Positions 1 to 6,403 are shown, counted from the first letter of the stretch. The stretch is 14,337 nt of DNA from Lachnospiraceae bacterium UBA3850 (GCA_002392655.1 DGHK01000033.1:1-14337), one strand, 5' to 3'. Notes: a model not told the origin generated them from the letters alone. A program made the numbers and translations.

Positions 1-445
1 CTATAGCACATCTCTGCTGCTGTCCACCTGATAGCTGCGATGGGAACTTGTTCTGATGCTCTGTAAGTCCGAGCACATCAAGAAGCTCATTCATATCCAG
101 CGGTTCCTTGGTCAGATATTCGCATACCTGGATGTTTTCTCTAACTGTCAGGTTTGGAATCAGATTGTAGAACTGAAAGATAAATCCGTGTGTAGCTCTT
201 CTGTAGTCTGATAGCTTCTCACCCTTAAGTCCTACTATTTCTTTTCCGTCTATTTTTATGGAACCACTATCTACTTCGTCCAGGCCGCCTATGCAGTTTA
301 GAAGAGTGGATTTTCCGGAACCGGAGGTTCCCTGGATTACACACATCTCTCCTTTTTCTACCCCTACAGATACTCCCTTTAGAACCTGTACATAGCTTCC
401 GCCTTCTCCGTAGCTTTTCTTGATGTTGGATACTTCAACAAACAT
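1..445 (-). CDS. ABC transporter ATP-binding protein, LolD/MacB-like (partial, C-terminus off the left edge)
   Basis: This is the nucleotide-binding subunit of an ABC transporter; it would hydrolyse ATP at the inner face of the membrane to drive a permease that must lie left of the window. Residues 1-148 are visible. They include Walker A GTSGSGKST (39-47), a Q-loop FQFYNLIP (90-97) and the LSGGQQQR signature (138-145). Walker B and the H-loop are lost at the edge. The Q-loop 'FQ.YNLIP.LTV.EN' is typical of the LolD/MacB/FtsE-like group that partners FtsX-type permeases in peptide or lipid export and antimicrobial resistance. The ATG at 445 follows AGGAGGAA with good spacing. A TetR gene lies 125 bp upstream on the same strand, and the same palindrome found in the tetR promoter sits 36 bp before this start, so repression by that TetR is likely. 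The substrate cannot be read from this subunit. Confidence 0.93.
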   Translation of the reverse strand, partial: MFVEVSNIKKSYGEGGSYVQVLKGVSVGVEKGEMCVIQGTSGSGKSTLLNCIGGLDEVDSGSIKIDGKEIVGLKGEKLSDYRRATHGFIFQFYNLIPNLTVRENIQVCEYLTKEPLDMNELLDVLGLTEHQNKFPSQLSGGQQQRCAI

Positions 446-480
446 TTCACTTCCTCCTATTTTATATGCAGATATGCTCA

Positions 481-495
481 CATAACAGCGTTATG
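481..495. promoter_or_regulatory. TetR operator copy 1, before the ABC ATPase
   Basis: This is a perfect inverted repeat, CATAAC-AGC-GTTATG. The same arms recur twice in the tetR promoter (1247-1261 and 1279-1293). It lies 36 bp before the ABC ATPase start. No clear -35/-10 pair is visible beside it, so the exact promoter it would block is not located. Confidence 0.75.
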
Positions 496-512
496 TTTAT
501 GTGCTATTTATT

Positions 513-532
513 GGCTTGGATTACTCCAAGCC
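513..532 (+). terminator. Hairpin with T-tract oriented for plus-strand transcripts
   Basis: An 8-bp perfect stem, GGCTTGGA / TCCAAGCC, has a TTAC loop and is followed on the plus strand by ATTTTTTTT. That has the form of an intrinsic terminator for plus-strand RNA, yet no plus-strand gene precedes it. Read on the minus strand, the stem is followed by AATAAATAGC without a U-run. It could be an imperfect tetR terminator, a leader hairpin of the ABC mRNA, or a stop for antisense transcription. Confidence 0.5.
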
Positions 533-570
533 ATTTTTTTTATTATTTATATTTTTTAATTATCGGTTTA

Positions 571-1224
571 CTATTTGCTGTTTATTACTCCATACCAGCC
601 GCCTATCATGTATGCCATCATATTCTTCATCTGCTTCTCTCCTTCTTTTGCACTCCTGCAATGAGTAGCTATATGAATAAATATATCGATCTGATCATGT
701 GACATCCAATGAATGATGAACTTATCTTCCTTAGTCAGTTCCTTCTTAGAATTATAACCCTTCATCGCAATGTACATTTTCGTATAATGTACTTCAACCT
801 TATCCACCATCTGATCCGGAAGATTCTCATAGCAGGAGCCTTGAGCTTTTGTAAGAAGCAGCTCTATTACTTCTTTATGCTTAAACAGATACCGGATTAC
901 TTCCCTGGCTATAGCCATATCATCATCAAAGCCCTGGGCTTCCGCAAGAGCCGCAATACTTATATCACCACCGGAAAGAGACTCCGTCGCTATTGCCTCC
1001 TCTATAAAATGCTGTTCAATTATATTGTTAAGCCCGTTTAATGTATCTGCTACAAGATTTCCGAAAAGATCCTCCTTATCCTTAAAGAAGAAATACAAAG
1101 CACCTGTTGTTACTCCTGCTTCCTTGCATATATTTCTTATGGAAGCCTTCATATATCCCTTTTCAGAGAACTCCTTCATAGCACATTCAAGAAGCTTCTT
1201 TTTTGTTTCCTTATCATTATCCAT
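571..1224 (-). CDS. TetR/AcrR-family transcriptional repressor
   Basis: This is a one-component repressor that binds palindromic DNA as a dimer and lets go on ligand binding. With the ATG at 1224 it has 217 residues. The first 50 form a classic TetR_N helix-turn-helix (a FSEKGY-type helix, then ASIRNICKEAGVTTGALYFFF). The C-terminal ligand domain is variable and gives no hint of the inducer. The frame is open to an ATG at 1281, but that start is rejected. A consensus promoter (TTGACA 1300-1295, TATAAT 1276-1271) puts the transcript start near 1264, and two operator palindromes lie in the extra stretch. An alternative in-frame ATG at 1233 is possible, and both have weak ribosome sites. The gene probably regulates itself and the ABC exporter downstream. 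Family assignment is certain; the ligand is unknown. Confidence 0.93.
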   Translation of the reverse strand: MDNDKETKKKLLECAMKEFSEKGYMKASIRNICKEAGVTTGALYFFFKDKEDLFGNLVADTLNGLNNIIEQHFIEEAIATESLSGGDISIAALAEAQGFDDDMAIAREVIRYLFKHKEVIELLLTKAQGSCYENLPDQMVDKVEVHYTKMYIAMKGYNSKKELTKEDKFIIHWMSHDQIDIFIHIATHCRSAKEGEKQMKNMMAYMIGGWYGVINSK

Positions 1225-1246
1225 ACTACACATCCATAAAATACTA

Positions 1247-1300
1247 CATAACGCTGTTATGTTTTTTTGAATTATATACATAACAGTGTTATCTTGTCAA
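1247..1300 (-). promoter_or_regulatory. tetR promoter with two operators
   Basis: The minus strand has a perfect -35 TTGACA (1300-1295), an 18-bp spacer and a perfect -10 TATAAT (1276-1271). Operator copy 3, CATAACAGTGTTATC (1279-1293, one arm mismatch), fills the spacer. Operator copy 2, CATAACGCTGTTATG (1247-1261), covers the start of transcription. Their centres are 32 bp apart, about three helical turns. This is a textbook layout for steric autorepression. Confidence 0.85.
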
Positions 1301-1347
1301 CTGTTTTTTTGAATTGTTCCGGTCTTTATTCTATGATTTGTTCCAGT

Positions 1348-2130
1348 CTATCCCAGTGCTACATCAAGCGCCATCATCATTGTAAATCCAACAGCAAACA
1401 TCATAACACCAATGTTCGAATGCTCGCCCTCTGACATCTCAGGTATCAGCTCCTCAACTACAACATAAAGCATCGCACCTGCTGCAAAGCTGAGTAGATA
1501 AGGCATTGCCGGAACTATAAATCCTACCGCCAGAATAGTAAGAAAGCCAAAGACCGGTTCAACCGCTCCCGATAAAACTCCATATATGAACGCCTTTTTC
1601 TTGCTATGTCCTTCCGCTGCAAGCGGCATGGAAATTATCGCTCCTTCAGGAAAGTTCTGTATCGCAATTCCAAGCGAAAGTGCAAGTGCTGCACCAGCCG
1701 ATATATTGGAATTTCCTGATCTGAATGCAGCATATATAACTCCTACTGCCATTCCTTCAGGGATATTGTGAAGTGTAACCGCAAGCACCATCATAGTTGC
1801 CTTGTGCAGCTTACTCTTTGGACCCTCTGCCACTTCTGAATTCAGATGAAGGTGAGGTATAACACAGTCAAGCACTAAGAGAAATACTATTCCTGCCCAA
1901 AATCCCAAGAAGGCCGGAAGAAATGCGAGTCTTTTCATATCCTTTGATTGTTCCATAGCAGGAACAAGAAGACTCCAGATCGAGGCAGCAACCATCACGC
2001 CTGATGCAAATCCCATAAGTGCACGTTCTATCTTCCTGTTCATCTGTTTCTTCATCAAGAAAACTGCGGCAGAGCCAAGGCTCGTTCCCAGAAACGGGAT
2101 CATTAAACCTAATAAAATATTTCCACTCAT
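1348..2130 (-). CDS. ZIP-family divalent metal transporter (ZupT/GufA-like)
   Basis: This is an integral membrane permease importing divalent metal ions (Zn2+, Fe2+ or Mn2+) into the cytoplasm. Its 260 residues suit the short bacterial ZIP group and form about eight hydrophobic segments. The two signature metal-site helices are clear: HNIPEG (121-126) and NFPEG (159-163). His, Asn and Glu there form the binuclear metal centre known for this family. A short His-containing loop, PHLHL (92-96), lies between helices 3 and 4, and VVEELIPE (224-231) marks a later helix. The ATG at 2130 is preceded by AAGGCGGTGA. The upstream region holds a palindrome and repeats that suggest metal-responsive control. 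Metal specificity cannot be told from sequence, so no gene symbol is given. Confidence 0.92.
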   Translation of the reverse strand: MSGNILLGLMIPFLGTSLGSAAVFLMKKQMNRKIERALMGFASGVMVAASIWSLLVPAMEQSKDMKRLAFLPAFLGFWAGIVFLLVLDCVIPHLHLNSEVAEGPKSKLHKATMMVLAVTLHNIPEGMAVGVIYAAFRSGNSNISAGAALALSLGIAIQNFPEGAIISMPLAAEGHSKKKAFIYGVLSGAVEPVFGFLTILAVGFIVPAMPYLLSFAAGAMLYVVVEELIPEMSEGEHSNIGVMMFAVGFTMMMALDVALG

Positions 2131-2151
2131 ATTATCACCGCCTTATTTACC

Positions 2152-2157
2152 ATTATA
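2152..2157 (-). promoter_or_regulatory. Candidate -10 box of the ZIP gene
   Basis: TATAAT on the minus strand lies 22 bp before the ZIP start codon. No good -35 sits 16-18 bp upstream; direct repeats occupy that place. This hints at an activator-dependent promoter, but an A/T-rich chance match is possible. Confidence 0.45.
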
Positions 2158-2192
2158 TAAACTTAGTCTTTTAAACTTATTCCTATAAACTT
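2158..2192. repeat. Three direct repeats, 14-bp period, upstream of the ZIP gene
   Basis: TAAACTT occurs at 2158, 2172 and 2186, exactly 14 bp apart, the first two extended to TAAACTTA. The copies abut the candidate -10 on one side and the 18-bp palindrome on the other. The spacing and place suggest binding sites for an activator or repressor. Confidence 0.6.
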
Positions 2193-2193
2193 G

Positions 2194-2211
2194 AGTTAGA
2201 CACCTCTAACT
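2194..2211. promoter_or_regulatory. 18-bp palindrome, candidate metalloregulator operator
   Basis: Perfect 7-bp arms, AGTTAGA-CACC-TCTAACT, lie about 64-81 bp before the ZIP start codon. The TTAG...CTAA core recalls DtxR/MntR-class metalloregulator operators, which would fit a metal-uptake gene. The regulator is not in the window and the class is inference. Confidence 0.5.
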
Positions 2212-2228
2212 TATGTTGTTAATATAAA

Positions 2229-2253
2229 CCACTTAACAATCTCTGTCAAGTGG
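2229..2253 (-). terminator. Intrinsic terminator after the yczE-like gene
   Basis: On the minus strand CCACTTGAC pairs with GTTAAGTGG (9 bp with one G-T pair, 7-base loop), followed by TTTATATT. It starts 9 bp past the yczE-like stop and closes the 2262-5645 gene run. The tail is only moderately T-rich. Confidence 0.7.
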
Positions 2254-2261
2254 CTTTTATG

Positions 2262-2933
2262 TCATATTACTTTATGTGCTTTTGTATCAGTTTGCTTTAT
2301 GGATCTAATTGTTTCGATTACTCCTCGATGTTTCAAGTCTCTTGGCTCAAATCTAATAAGCGTATATACAAATTGCATTACAACCCCCGCGCCAAATGTA
2401 CTGATAAGCGTTCCAATTCCAACAGGTCCTCCGAGAAGCCATCCAAAAAGAAGGACCACACCCCAAAGAATAACCTCTACGATTCCTATAGGAACCTTTG
2501 GCATCCTTTTTCCAAGTCCGACCAGAAGGGCATCTCTCGGGCCACAACACTGCTCGCTTTTCATATATATCTCCATTCCAAGAGCCATAAATACAAAGCC
2601 AATTATCATAATAATAATCCCCAGCCATAGCTTATCATTTAGCTTAAAGGGATTAAAGGAATTAAAAAATTGAACAAAATTTCCTGTAAGTAAGGCATCT
2701 ATAATTGTACCAAAACCTATTTTTTCTTTAAGAAGCACATCTATTCCAAGAACAGTTAATGCTATTAGTGTCATGGATAATCCATAGTTCAGTGGCGTGT
2801 GATAGGAGATTCCCATTCCCAGGCAATCCCAGGGTGCGAGTCCTATGTTTGCAAATATAGTCAGATGTACTCCGAAAGCAAAAACAAACAGCCCTATAAT
2901 TATTCTTATCCATTCAGGTATTAGTTTTTTCAT
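2262..2933 (-). CDS. YczE-like integral membrane protein (COG2364 type)
   Basis: This 223-residue polytopic membrane protein has about five hydrophobic helices (roughly 9-30, 50-68, 102-122, 149-168, 172-193) and a basic, soluble tail. It matches the YczE/YitT-like pattern: GLAPWD (31-36), GPRDALLVGL (131-140) and GGPVGIGT (168-175). The biochemical function of the family is unknown. From memory, a Bacillus yczE homologue has been linked to antibiotic (difficidin/surfactin) production, which says little about mechanism. The start codon overlaps the stop of the kinase-like gene upstream (ATGA), so the two are translationally coupled. It is the last gene of the run and is followed by a terminator. 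An alternative start is unlikely given the coupling. Confidence 0.85.
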   Translation of the reverse strand: MKKLIPEWIRIIIGLFVFAFGVHLTIFANIGLAPWDCLGMGISYHTPLNYGLSMTLIALTVLGIDVLLKEKIGFGTIIDALLTGNFVQFFNSFNPFKLNDKLWLGIIIMIIGFVFMALGMEIYMKSEQCCGPRDALLVGLGKRMPKVPIGIVEVILWGVVLLFGWLLGGPVGIGTLISTFGAGVVMQFVYTLIRFEPRDLKHRGVIETIRSIKQTDTKAHKVI

Positions 2934-3439
2934 TTCATTAACTCTCGTATCATTTCAACTGTCTCTTCAACAGATGCATTTGTCTCGTCTATTACTATAT
3001 CTGCATACTTTTCATAGAGCACACTTCGTGTCGCGTACATCTCATCCAGCGTTTCACCCGGACTGAGAACCACGCCTCTTTGCTTGATATTATGAAGACG
3101 TTTAAACAGATCTTCCTTCTCAACCTTGAGATAGACGACCTTTCCGAGACTCTTCAGGTATTCCATTCCGGCCTCACTATATACAACACTTCCACCGGTT
3201 GCAATCACGGTATTCGATGGGCTGATTGATAAAACAGCCGACTCTTCAGCTTTGAGAAAGCCTTCTAATCCACGTTCACTTATGATGTCACAAAGAAGCG
3301 CCCCTTCTCTTTGCTGGATCACCAGGTCTGTATCAACAAAGCTAAGGCCGAGTATTTTCGCAAGTATTACACCAACCGTGCTCTTCCCCGAAGCGGGCAT
3401 TCCAATTAGTGTTATATTATTTTTTACCGATTCATTCAT
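2930..3439 (-). CDS. Shikimate-kinase-like P-loop kinase, probably with a different substrate
   Basis: This small cytosolic nucleoside-monophosphate-kinase-fold protein (169 aa, the usual AroK length) would transfer ATP phosphate to a small hydroxylated substrate. Visible are Walker A GMPASGKST (13-21), the DTD motif (36-38), TGGS (81-84), a lid with R121 (RGVVL) and a C-terminal TRSVLY with R138. Aligned from memory with Mycobacterium tuberculosis AroK, the FRR that holds shikimate-binding Arg58 reads FLK here (61-63). The glycine triplet GGG that contacts shikimate reads GGS, and RPLL has become RGVVL. D36, D38, R121 and R138 are kept. So the phosphate-transfer site looks intact while shikimate binding is altered. 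No other aro gene is nearby. The ATG at 3439 follows GGAGGA and overlaps the small upstream gene by 8 bp. Annotation pipelines would probably call it shikimate kinase; I think that label is doubtful. Confidence 0.85.
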   Translation of the reverse strand: MNESVKNNITLIGMPASGKSTVGVILAKILGLSFVDTDLVIQQREGALLCDIISERGLEGFLKAEESAVLSISPSNTVIATGGSVVYSEAGMEYLKSLGKVVYLKVEKEDLFKRLHNIKQRGVVLSPGETLDEMYATRSVLYEKYADIVIDETNASVEETVEMIRELMK

Positions 3440-3740
3440 GCAGATTTCCTCCGGTTATCATCTCAAGCTCCATCATAAACATCTCGTAGGCATCATCTTC
3501 CCACTGAAGAAGCGGTGCATTCTCACCACCACCATTTGTGCTTCTTCGCATGGCTGCATAAGAAGACTCTCCGAACTCTATCATATCCATCTTATTTAAA
3601 GGAACTCCTGCCTCAGTACTGATCCTGCAAAAGTCCGCCAGTGCGGTCTCTGAACCCTTTGTTGCAAGCAGTTTCTTTCTCAACTCACCATCCGCAATTG
3701 CCATTTCCTTTAGCTTTTCAAGAAGCTCTCCTGTATTCAT
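3432..3740 (-). CDS. Small conserved-looking protein of unknown function (102 aa)
   Basis: I do not recognise a characterised family. The N-terminal half (1-48) is amphipathic helical with a pattern loosely like Nif11-type leader peptides (LLEKLK...ELRKKLL...EAGV). The C-terminal half has a striking motif, RRSTNGGGEN (65-74), followed by a very acidic stretch with WEDDAYEMF (80-88). There is one Cys (C38), no membrane segment and no signal peptide. The gene has a strong AGGAGGT site lying over the end of the transporter gene, 3 bp of intergenic space before it, and an 8-bp overlap with the kinase-like gene after it. The very tight packing argues it acts with its neighbours, for example as a partner or regulator of the kinase or as a peptide substrate. 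A RiPP precursor role is speculative, since the stretch after the glycines has no Cys. Confidence 0.75.
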   Translation of the reverse strand: MNTGELLEKLKEMAIADGELRKKLLATKGSETALADFCRISTEAGVPLNKMDMIEFGESSYAAMRRSTNGGGENAPLLQWEDDAYEMFMMELEMITGGNLHE

Positions 3741-3743
3741 ATC

Positions 3744-4727
3744 TTAACCTCCTGATTTACTATCAAGATTTACAACTATTATTCCTGCACATACAAGCAC
3801 AAGCGCTATCAAGTGAGGTAGTCCAAAACCTGCACCTTCATCTAACAGTATAATAGATGTGATGACACCGAAAATCGGCGTCAGAAAGCCATATACCGAA
3901 ATCCTAGAAACCGGATTATGCTTCATAAGGATACCCCATATAGTGTAAGCAACTGCGGACACAAATGCAAGGTAGAATAAATCAGCGACGCCACGCCCGG
4001 TCACCTTTTCAAGACGTCCACCCATAAGTAGTCCGGCTATCGTCATTATCAGTCCACCTATGATAAACTGATAGCCACTCAGAACTACGGGATCTTCTTT
4101 TTTTGTATAATCCTTTAAGAGCACAGAAGAAAATGCATATGCCACTGTAGATATAATAATGAAGAGGTCTCCTCTGATTATATCTCCGGTTCCCAGACTT
4201 CCTTTGTAAAGACTTACAAGAAGTACACCTAGGAAACCTATTATACATCCGGCGCCCTTTCCTACTGTCAGCTTCTCCTGTCTGAAAATAATGCTTGCTA
4301 CTACAAGAACGGCAAATACATTTGTCCCTTGTATTATTGACGCCCTGACTCCGGTAGTATGTGCAAGTCCGACATAAAAGAAGAAGTACTGACCGATGGT
4401 CTGAAAAATCGAGAGTTTCAAAATCATCGGGATACTGCTTTTCTTTGGCAGAAGCAGCTTCCTTCTGATTATACATCCAATCAATACAGCCAGGATACCG
4501 GCCAATGTAAACCTTATCCCGGCGAAAAGGATTTGCGTGGCCGTCATATCTGAGCTGATTTCAAACTCTTCATATCCAAGCTTGATCATCGGATACGCAC
4601 TTCCCCACAAAAAGCATGAAACCATTGCACCCAGCGTTACAAACACTACACTGGTAAAAATGCTTTTTTTATTAATTTTCTTATTCGCTTGTTCTTTATC
4701 ATAGCTTTTTGTAGTCTGACCTATCAT
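3744..4727 (-). CDS. EamA/DMT-superfamily transporter
   Basis: This inner-membrane carrier of the drug/metabolite transporter superfamily (327 aa) exports or exchanges small metabolites such as amino acids or nucleotide sugars. Ten hydrophobic helices fall into two EamA repeats. The first repeat has the family hallmark CFLWGSAYP (38-46) and the second ends in VLVCAGIIVVNL near the C-terminus. A charged, Lys-rich 20-residue cytoplasmic head precedes helix 1. The ribosome site before ATG 4727 is weak (GATGG about 10 bp away). The LysR stop is 30 bp upstream, so coupling to lysR by readthrough is plausible. The next gene begins 3 bp after the stop, which places it as an early member of the four-gene unit. 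The substrate is unknown; LysR-linked EamA proteins are often metabolite exporters. Confidence 0.92.
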   Translation of the reverse strand: MIGQTTKSYDKEQANKKINKKSIFTSVVFVTLGAMVSCFLWGSAYPMIKLGYEEFEISSDMTATQILFAGIRFTLAGILAVLIGCIIRRKLLLPKKSSIPMILKLSIFQTIGQYFFFYVGLAHTTGVRASIIQGTNVFAVLVVASIIFRQEKLTVGKGAGCIIGFLGVLLVSLYKGSLGTGDIIRGDLFIIISTVAYAFSSVLLKDYTKKEDPVVLSGYQFIIGGLIMTIAGLLMGGRLEKVTGRGVADLFYLAFVSAVAYTIWGILMKHNPVSRISVYGFLTPIFGVITSIILLDEGAGFGLPHLIALVLVCAGIIVVNLDSKSGG

Positions 4728-4757
4728 TTTAGTTTACCATCGCTGCTTCTCAAATAA

Positions 4758-5645
4758 TTACCTATTTTTACCATCTGTCTTAATCAACTGAATCAGGCTG
4801 CTTATGGCCTTATTCATATGCTTATCCTTATGGACAATCACCTGTGAGTATATACGAAAAACATTTCCTTTCCAAGTAAGTCTTCTAAGCGTACCCTCAC
4901 TTATTTCCTTCTCAGCAGCCATATCCGGTATAAATGTAATACCGTGCCCATTCTTTGCAAACTGTTTTAATACTTCCTTGCTGCTTGTTTCAACTTCTAT
5001 CTGTGGAGTGACTCCGCATTCCATAAGATCAGCAACCAGCATATGCCTGAAATTACAATCATGATCAGTCAGAAGGAGTGGAACTCCCTCCAAGTCCGCC
5101 TCGCTTATTCTGCTTTTTACCATAGAAAAGTCAGGCGATGAATAGAAGCCCAGTGTTTCTTTTTTCTTGTAGACAACATTTATCGATTCATCTTCTATGA
5201 GTGGATTAAGCGTATAAACCATATCAAGTTCTCCGCTTGCAAGCCGCGCGGCAATGTCCTCATGATTAATAAACTGTACCCTTATTTCCATCTGCGGAAA
5301 GCTCTTTTTATATTCCATCAAAATCTTCGGAAGACGGCTTATACATAAAGTTTCAGAAACTCCCAGCTTTAATACACCTGCTGTATTTTCTTCATCTGAA
5401 ACCTCCAAATGTATCTCTCTCTCAAGCTGCAGAATTCTCTCTGCATAGCTGACAAGTCTTTCCCCCGCTGATGTAAGTGTAATTGTTTTTCCAAGCCTCT
5501 CAAAAAGCGGACATCCAAGCTCATCCTCTAACTGCTTGATCTGCATGGTTACAGTAGACTGCGCATAACCAAGGCTATTTGCTGCAGCAGAAAAGCTATT
5601 CTTTTTTGCTATTTCCAAAAACGTACTTAACTGTGTAATAGTCAT
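4758..5645 (-). CDS. LysR-type transcriptional regulator
   Basis: This is a typical LTTR of 295 residues. It has an N-terminal winged helix-turn-helix (1-60: FSAAANSLGYAQSTVTMQIKQLEDELG, LFER) and a linker helix (65-85). A type-2 periplasmic-binding-fold effector domain (about 90-290) includes the usual LKLGVSETL start and an ITFIPD segment. It acts as a tetramer on T-N11-A-type boxes and responds to a small co-inducer, probably a metabolite linked to the downstream genes. AGGAGA lies 8 bp before ATG 5645. Unlike most LTTRs it reads in the same direction as its likely targets, with the eamA gene starting 30 bp after its stop. A short palindrome, AAACA-AA-TGTTT (5665-5676), lies just above its ribosome site and might be an autoregulatory box. 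Family is certain; effector unknown. Confidence 0.95.
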   Translation of the reverse strand: MTITQLSTFLEIAKKNSFSAAANSLGYAQSTVTMQIKQLEDELGCPLFERLGKTITLTSAGERLVSYAERILQLEREIHLEVSDEENTAGVLKLGVSETLCISRLPKILMEYKKSFPQMEIRVQFINHEDIAARLASGELDMVYTLNPLIEDESINVVYKKKETLGFYSSPDFSMVKSRISEADLEGVPLLLTDHDCNFRHMLVADLMECGVTPQIEVETSSKEVLKQFAKNGHGITFIPDMAAEKEISEGTLRRLTWKGNVFRIYSQVIVHKDKHMNKAISSLIQLIKTDGKNR

Positions 5646-5664
5646 GCTCTTCTCCTTTTATATC

Positions 5665-5676
5665 AAACAAATGTTT
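5665..5676. promoter_or_regulatory. Short palindrome upstream of lysR
   Basis: AAACA-AA-TGTTT is a perfect inverted repeat 20-31 bp before the lysR start. It could be a LysR autoregulatory site. A/T-rich palindromes of this length arise by chance, so support is weak. Confidence 0.25.
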
Positions 5677-5731
5677 ATCGACGCCAAAACACAATTCATT
5701 ATTTCTGAACATATCCTTCACTTATTTCAAT

Positions 5732-5760
5732 TTTACTGATATTTGATTTGATGCTATTAT
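5732..5760 (+). promoter_or_regulatory. Candidate promoter of the DinB-like gene
   Basis: TTTACT (5732-5737), a 17-bp spacer and TATTAT (5755-5760) lie 50 bp before the plus-strand start codon. Inverted 7-mers TTGATTT (5743-5749) and AAATCAA (5767-5773) flank the -10 and could form an operator. Both hexamers deviate from consensus. Confidence 0.45.
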
Positions 5761-5810
5761 ACATATAAATCAAGAATAACACAACAGGAGAAAATAAGGA
5801 GGACTATTAA

Positions 5811-6350
5811 ATGAACGAATTATGTATGATTATCAAAGAAACTGTAAGACCAAACTTCTTAAATATCCGTACTTCAATACAGACATATGACAGAGATGCA
5901 CTTTGCTGCGGCGCCCCTTGCTGGAGATGGGCATATCACGCTCTTCATTCTGCAGATAAATGGTTTATAAATCCTTTTGTATATGACGAACCTCCATTTC
6001 ACGAAGAAGGAATGGATAATCCGGATAACCCAACCGGTGTCGTTCTTTCCGACGAGGATCTGCTGAGTTACCTGGATCAGATAGAAGAAAAGACTCTTGA
6101 ATACTTAGACTCACTTACAGATGATATGCTTTATGAAAAGCCGGAGAACTGTATCTATACAAGAATGGAGCTAGTACTTCGACAGTTCAGGCATCTGTCC
6201 TTCCACACAGGTATGCTGAACGGACAGACAGCTATAGAGACAGGATCTTTTCCGGTATGGGTTTCTGACATGGATAAATTTGTCGATGATGGTATACTTT
6301 ATGGAAGATACAGAAAAGGTCATTCCTCTGAGGATCCTACATTAAAATAA
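5811..6350 (+). CDS. DinB-like helical metal-binding protein
   Basis: This 179-residue soluble protein has the layout of the DinB/YfiT superfamily, four-helix bundles with a His-rich divalent metal site that include thiol-dependent transferases and many stress proteins. The metal ligands appear as H43 or H46 in WRWAYHALHSADKW and as H128 and H132 in RHLSFHTG. The spacing, one His in helix 2 and an HxxxH pair in helix 4, fits the superfamily. The reaction is unknown. It is the only plus-strand gene in the window, diverging from lysR across 165 bp and converging on the DUF998-like gene. AAGGAGG at 5796-5802 sets the start at 5811. Control by the divergent LysR is possible but there is no strong box. 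Fold assignment is fairly sure, function is not. Confidence 0.85.
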   Translation: MNELCMIIKETVRPNFLNIRTSIQTYDRDALCCGAPCWRWAYHALHSADKWFINPFVYDEPPFHEEGMDNPDNPTGVVLSDEDLLSYLDQIEEKTLEYLDSLTDDMLYEKPENCIYTRMELVLRQFRHLSFHTGMLNGQTAIETGSFPVWVSDMDKFVDDGILYGRYRKGHSSEDPTLK

Positions 6351-6366
6351 CCTCTAAGAAAGCAAA

Positions 6367-6391
6367 AGCCCCGGCCTATGCGACCGGGGTT
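6367..6391. terminator. Shared terminator between convergent genes
   Basis: CCCCGG (6369-6374) and CCGGGG (6384-6389) form a GC-rich stem extended by a G-T and an A-T pair, with a 9-base loop. On the minus strand it is followed by TTTTGCTTTCTT, a good tail for the DUF998-like gene. On the plus strand the tail (TTATCTTC) is weaker but may serve the DinB-like gene, which ends 17 bp earlier. Confidence 0.8.
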
Positions 6392-6403
6392 ATCTTCATA
6401 TAT

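Noticed and set aside
709..1041. 110-codon plus-strand open frame opposite tetR
   Set aside because: Antisense to a clear TetR gene, no ribosome site, composition typical of a complement frame.
571..1281. Longer TetR reading frame starting at 1281
   Set aside because: The consensus promoter places transcription start near 1264, and the extra 19 codons overlie two operators and lack a ribosome site.
2353..2628. 91-codon minus-strand open frame inside the yczE-like gene
   Set aside because: Out of frame with a well-supported membrane protein and of unnatural composition; a shadow frame.
4009..4476. 155-codon minus-strand open frame inside the EamA gene
   Set aside because: Overlaps an evident EamA transporter in another frame and is rich in Ser, Arg and Tyr as shadow frames are.
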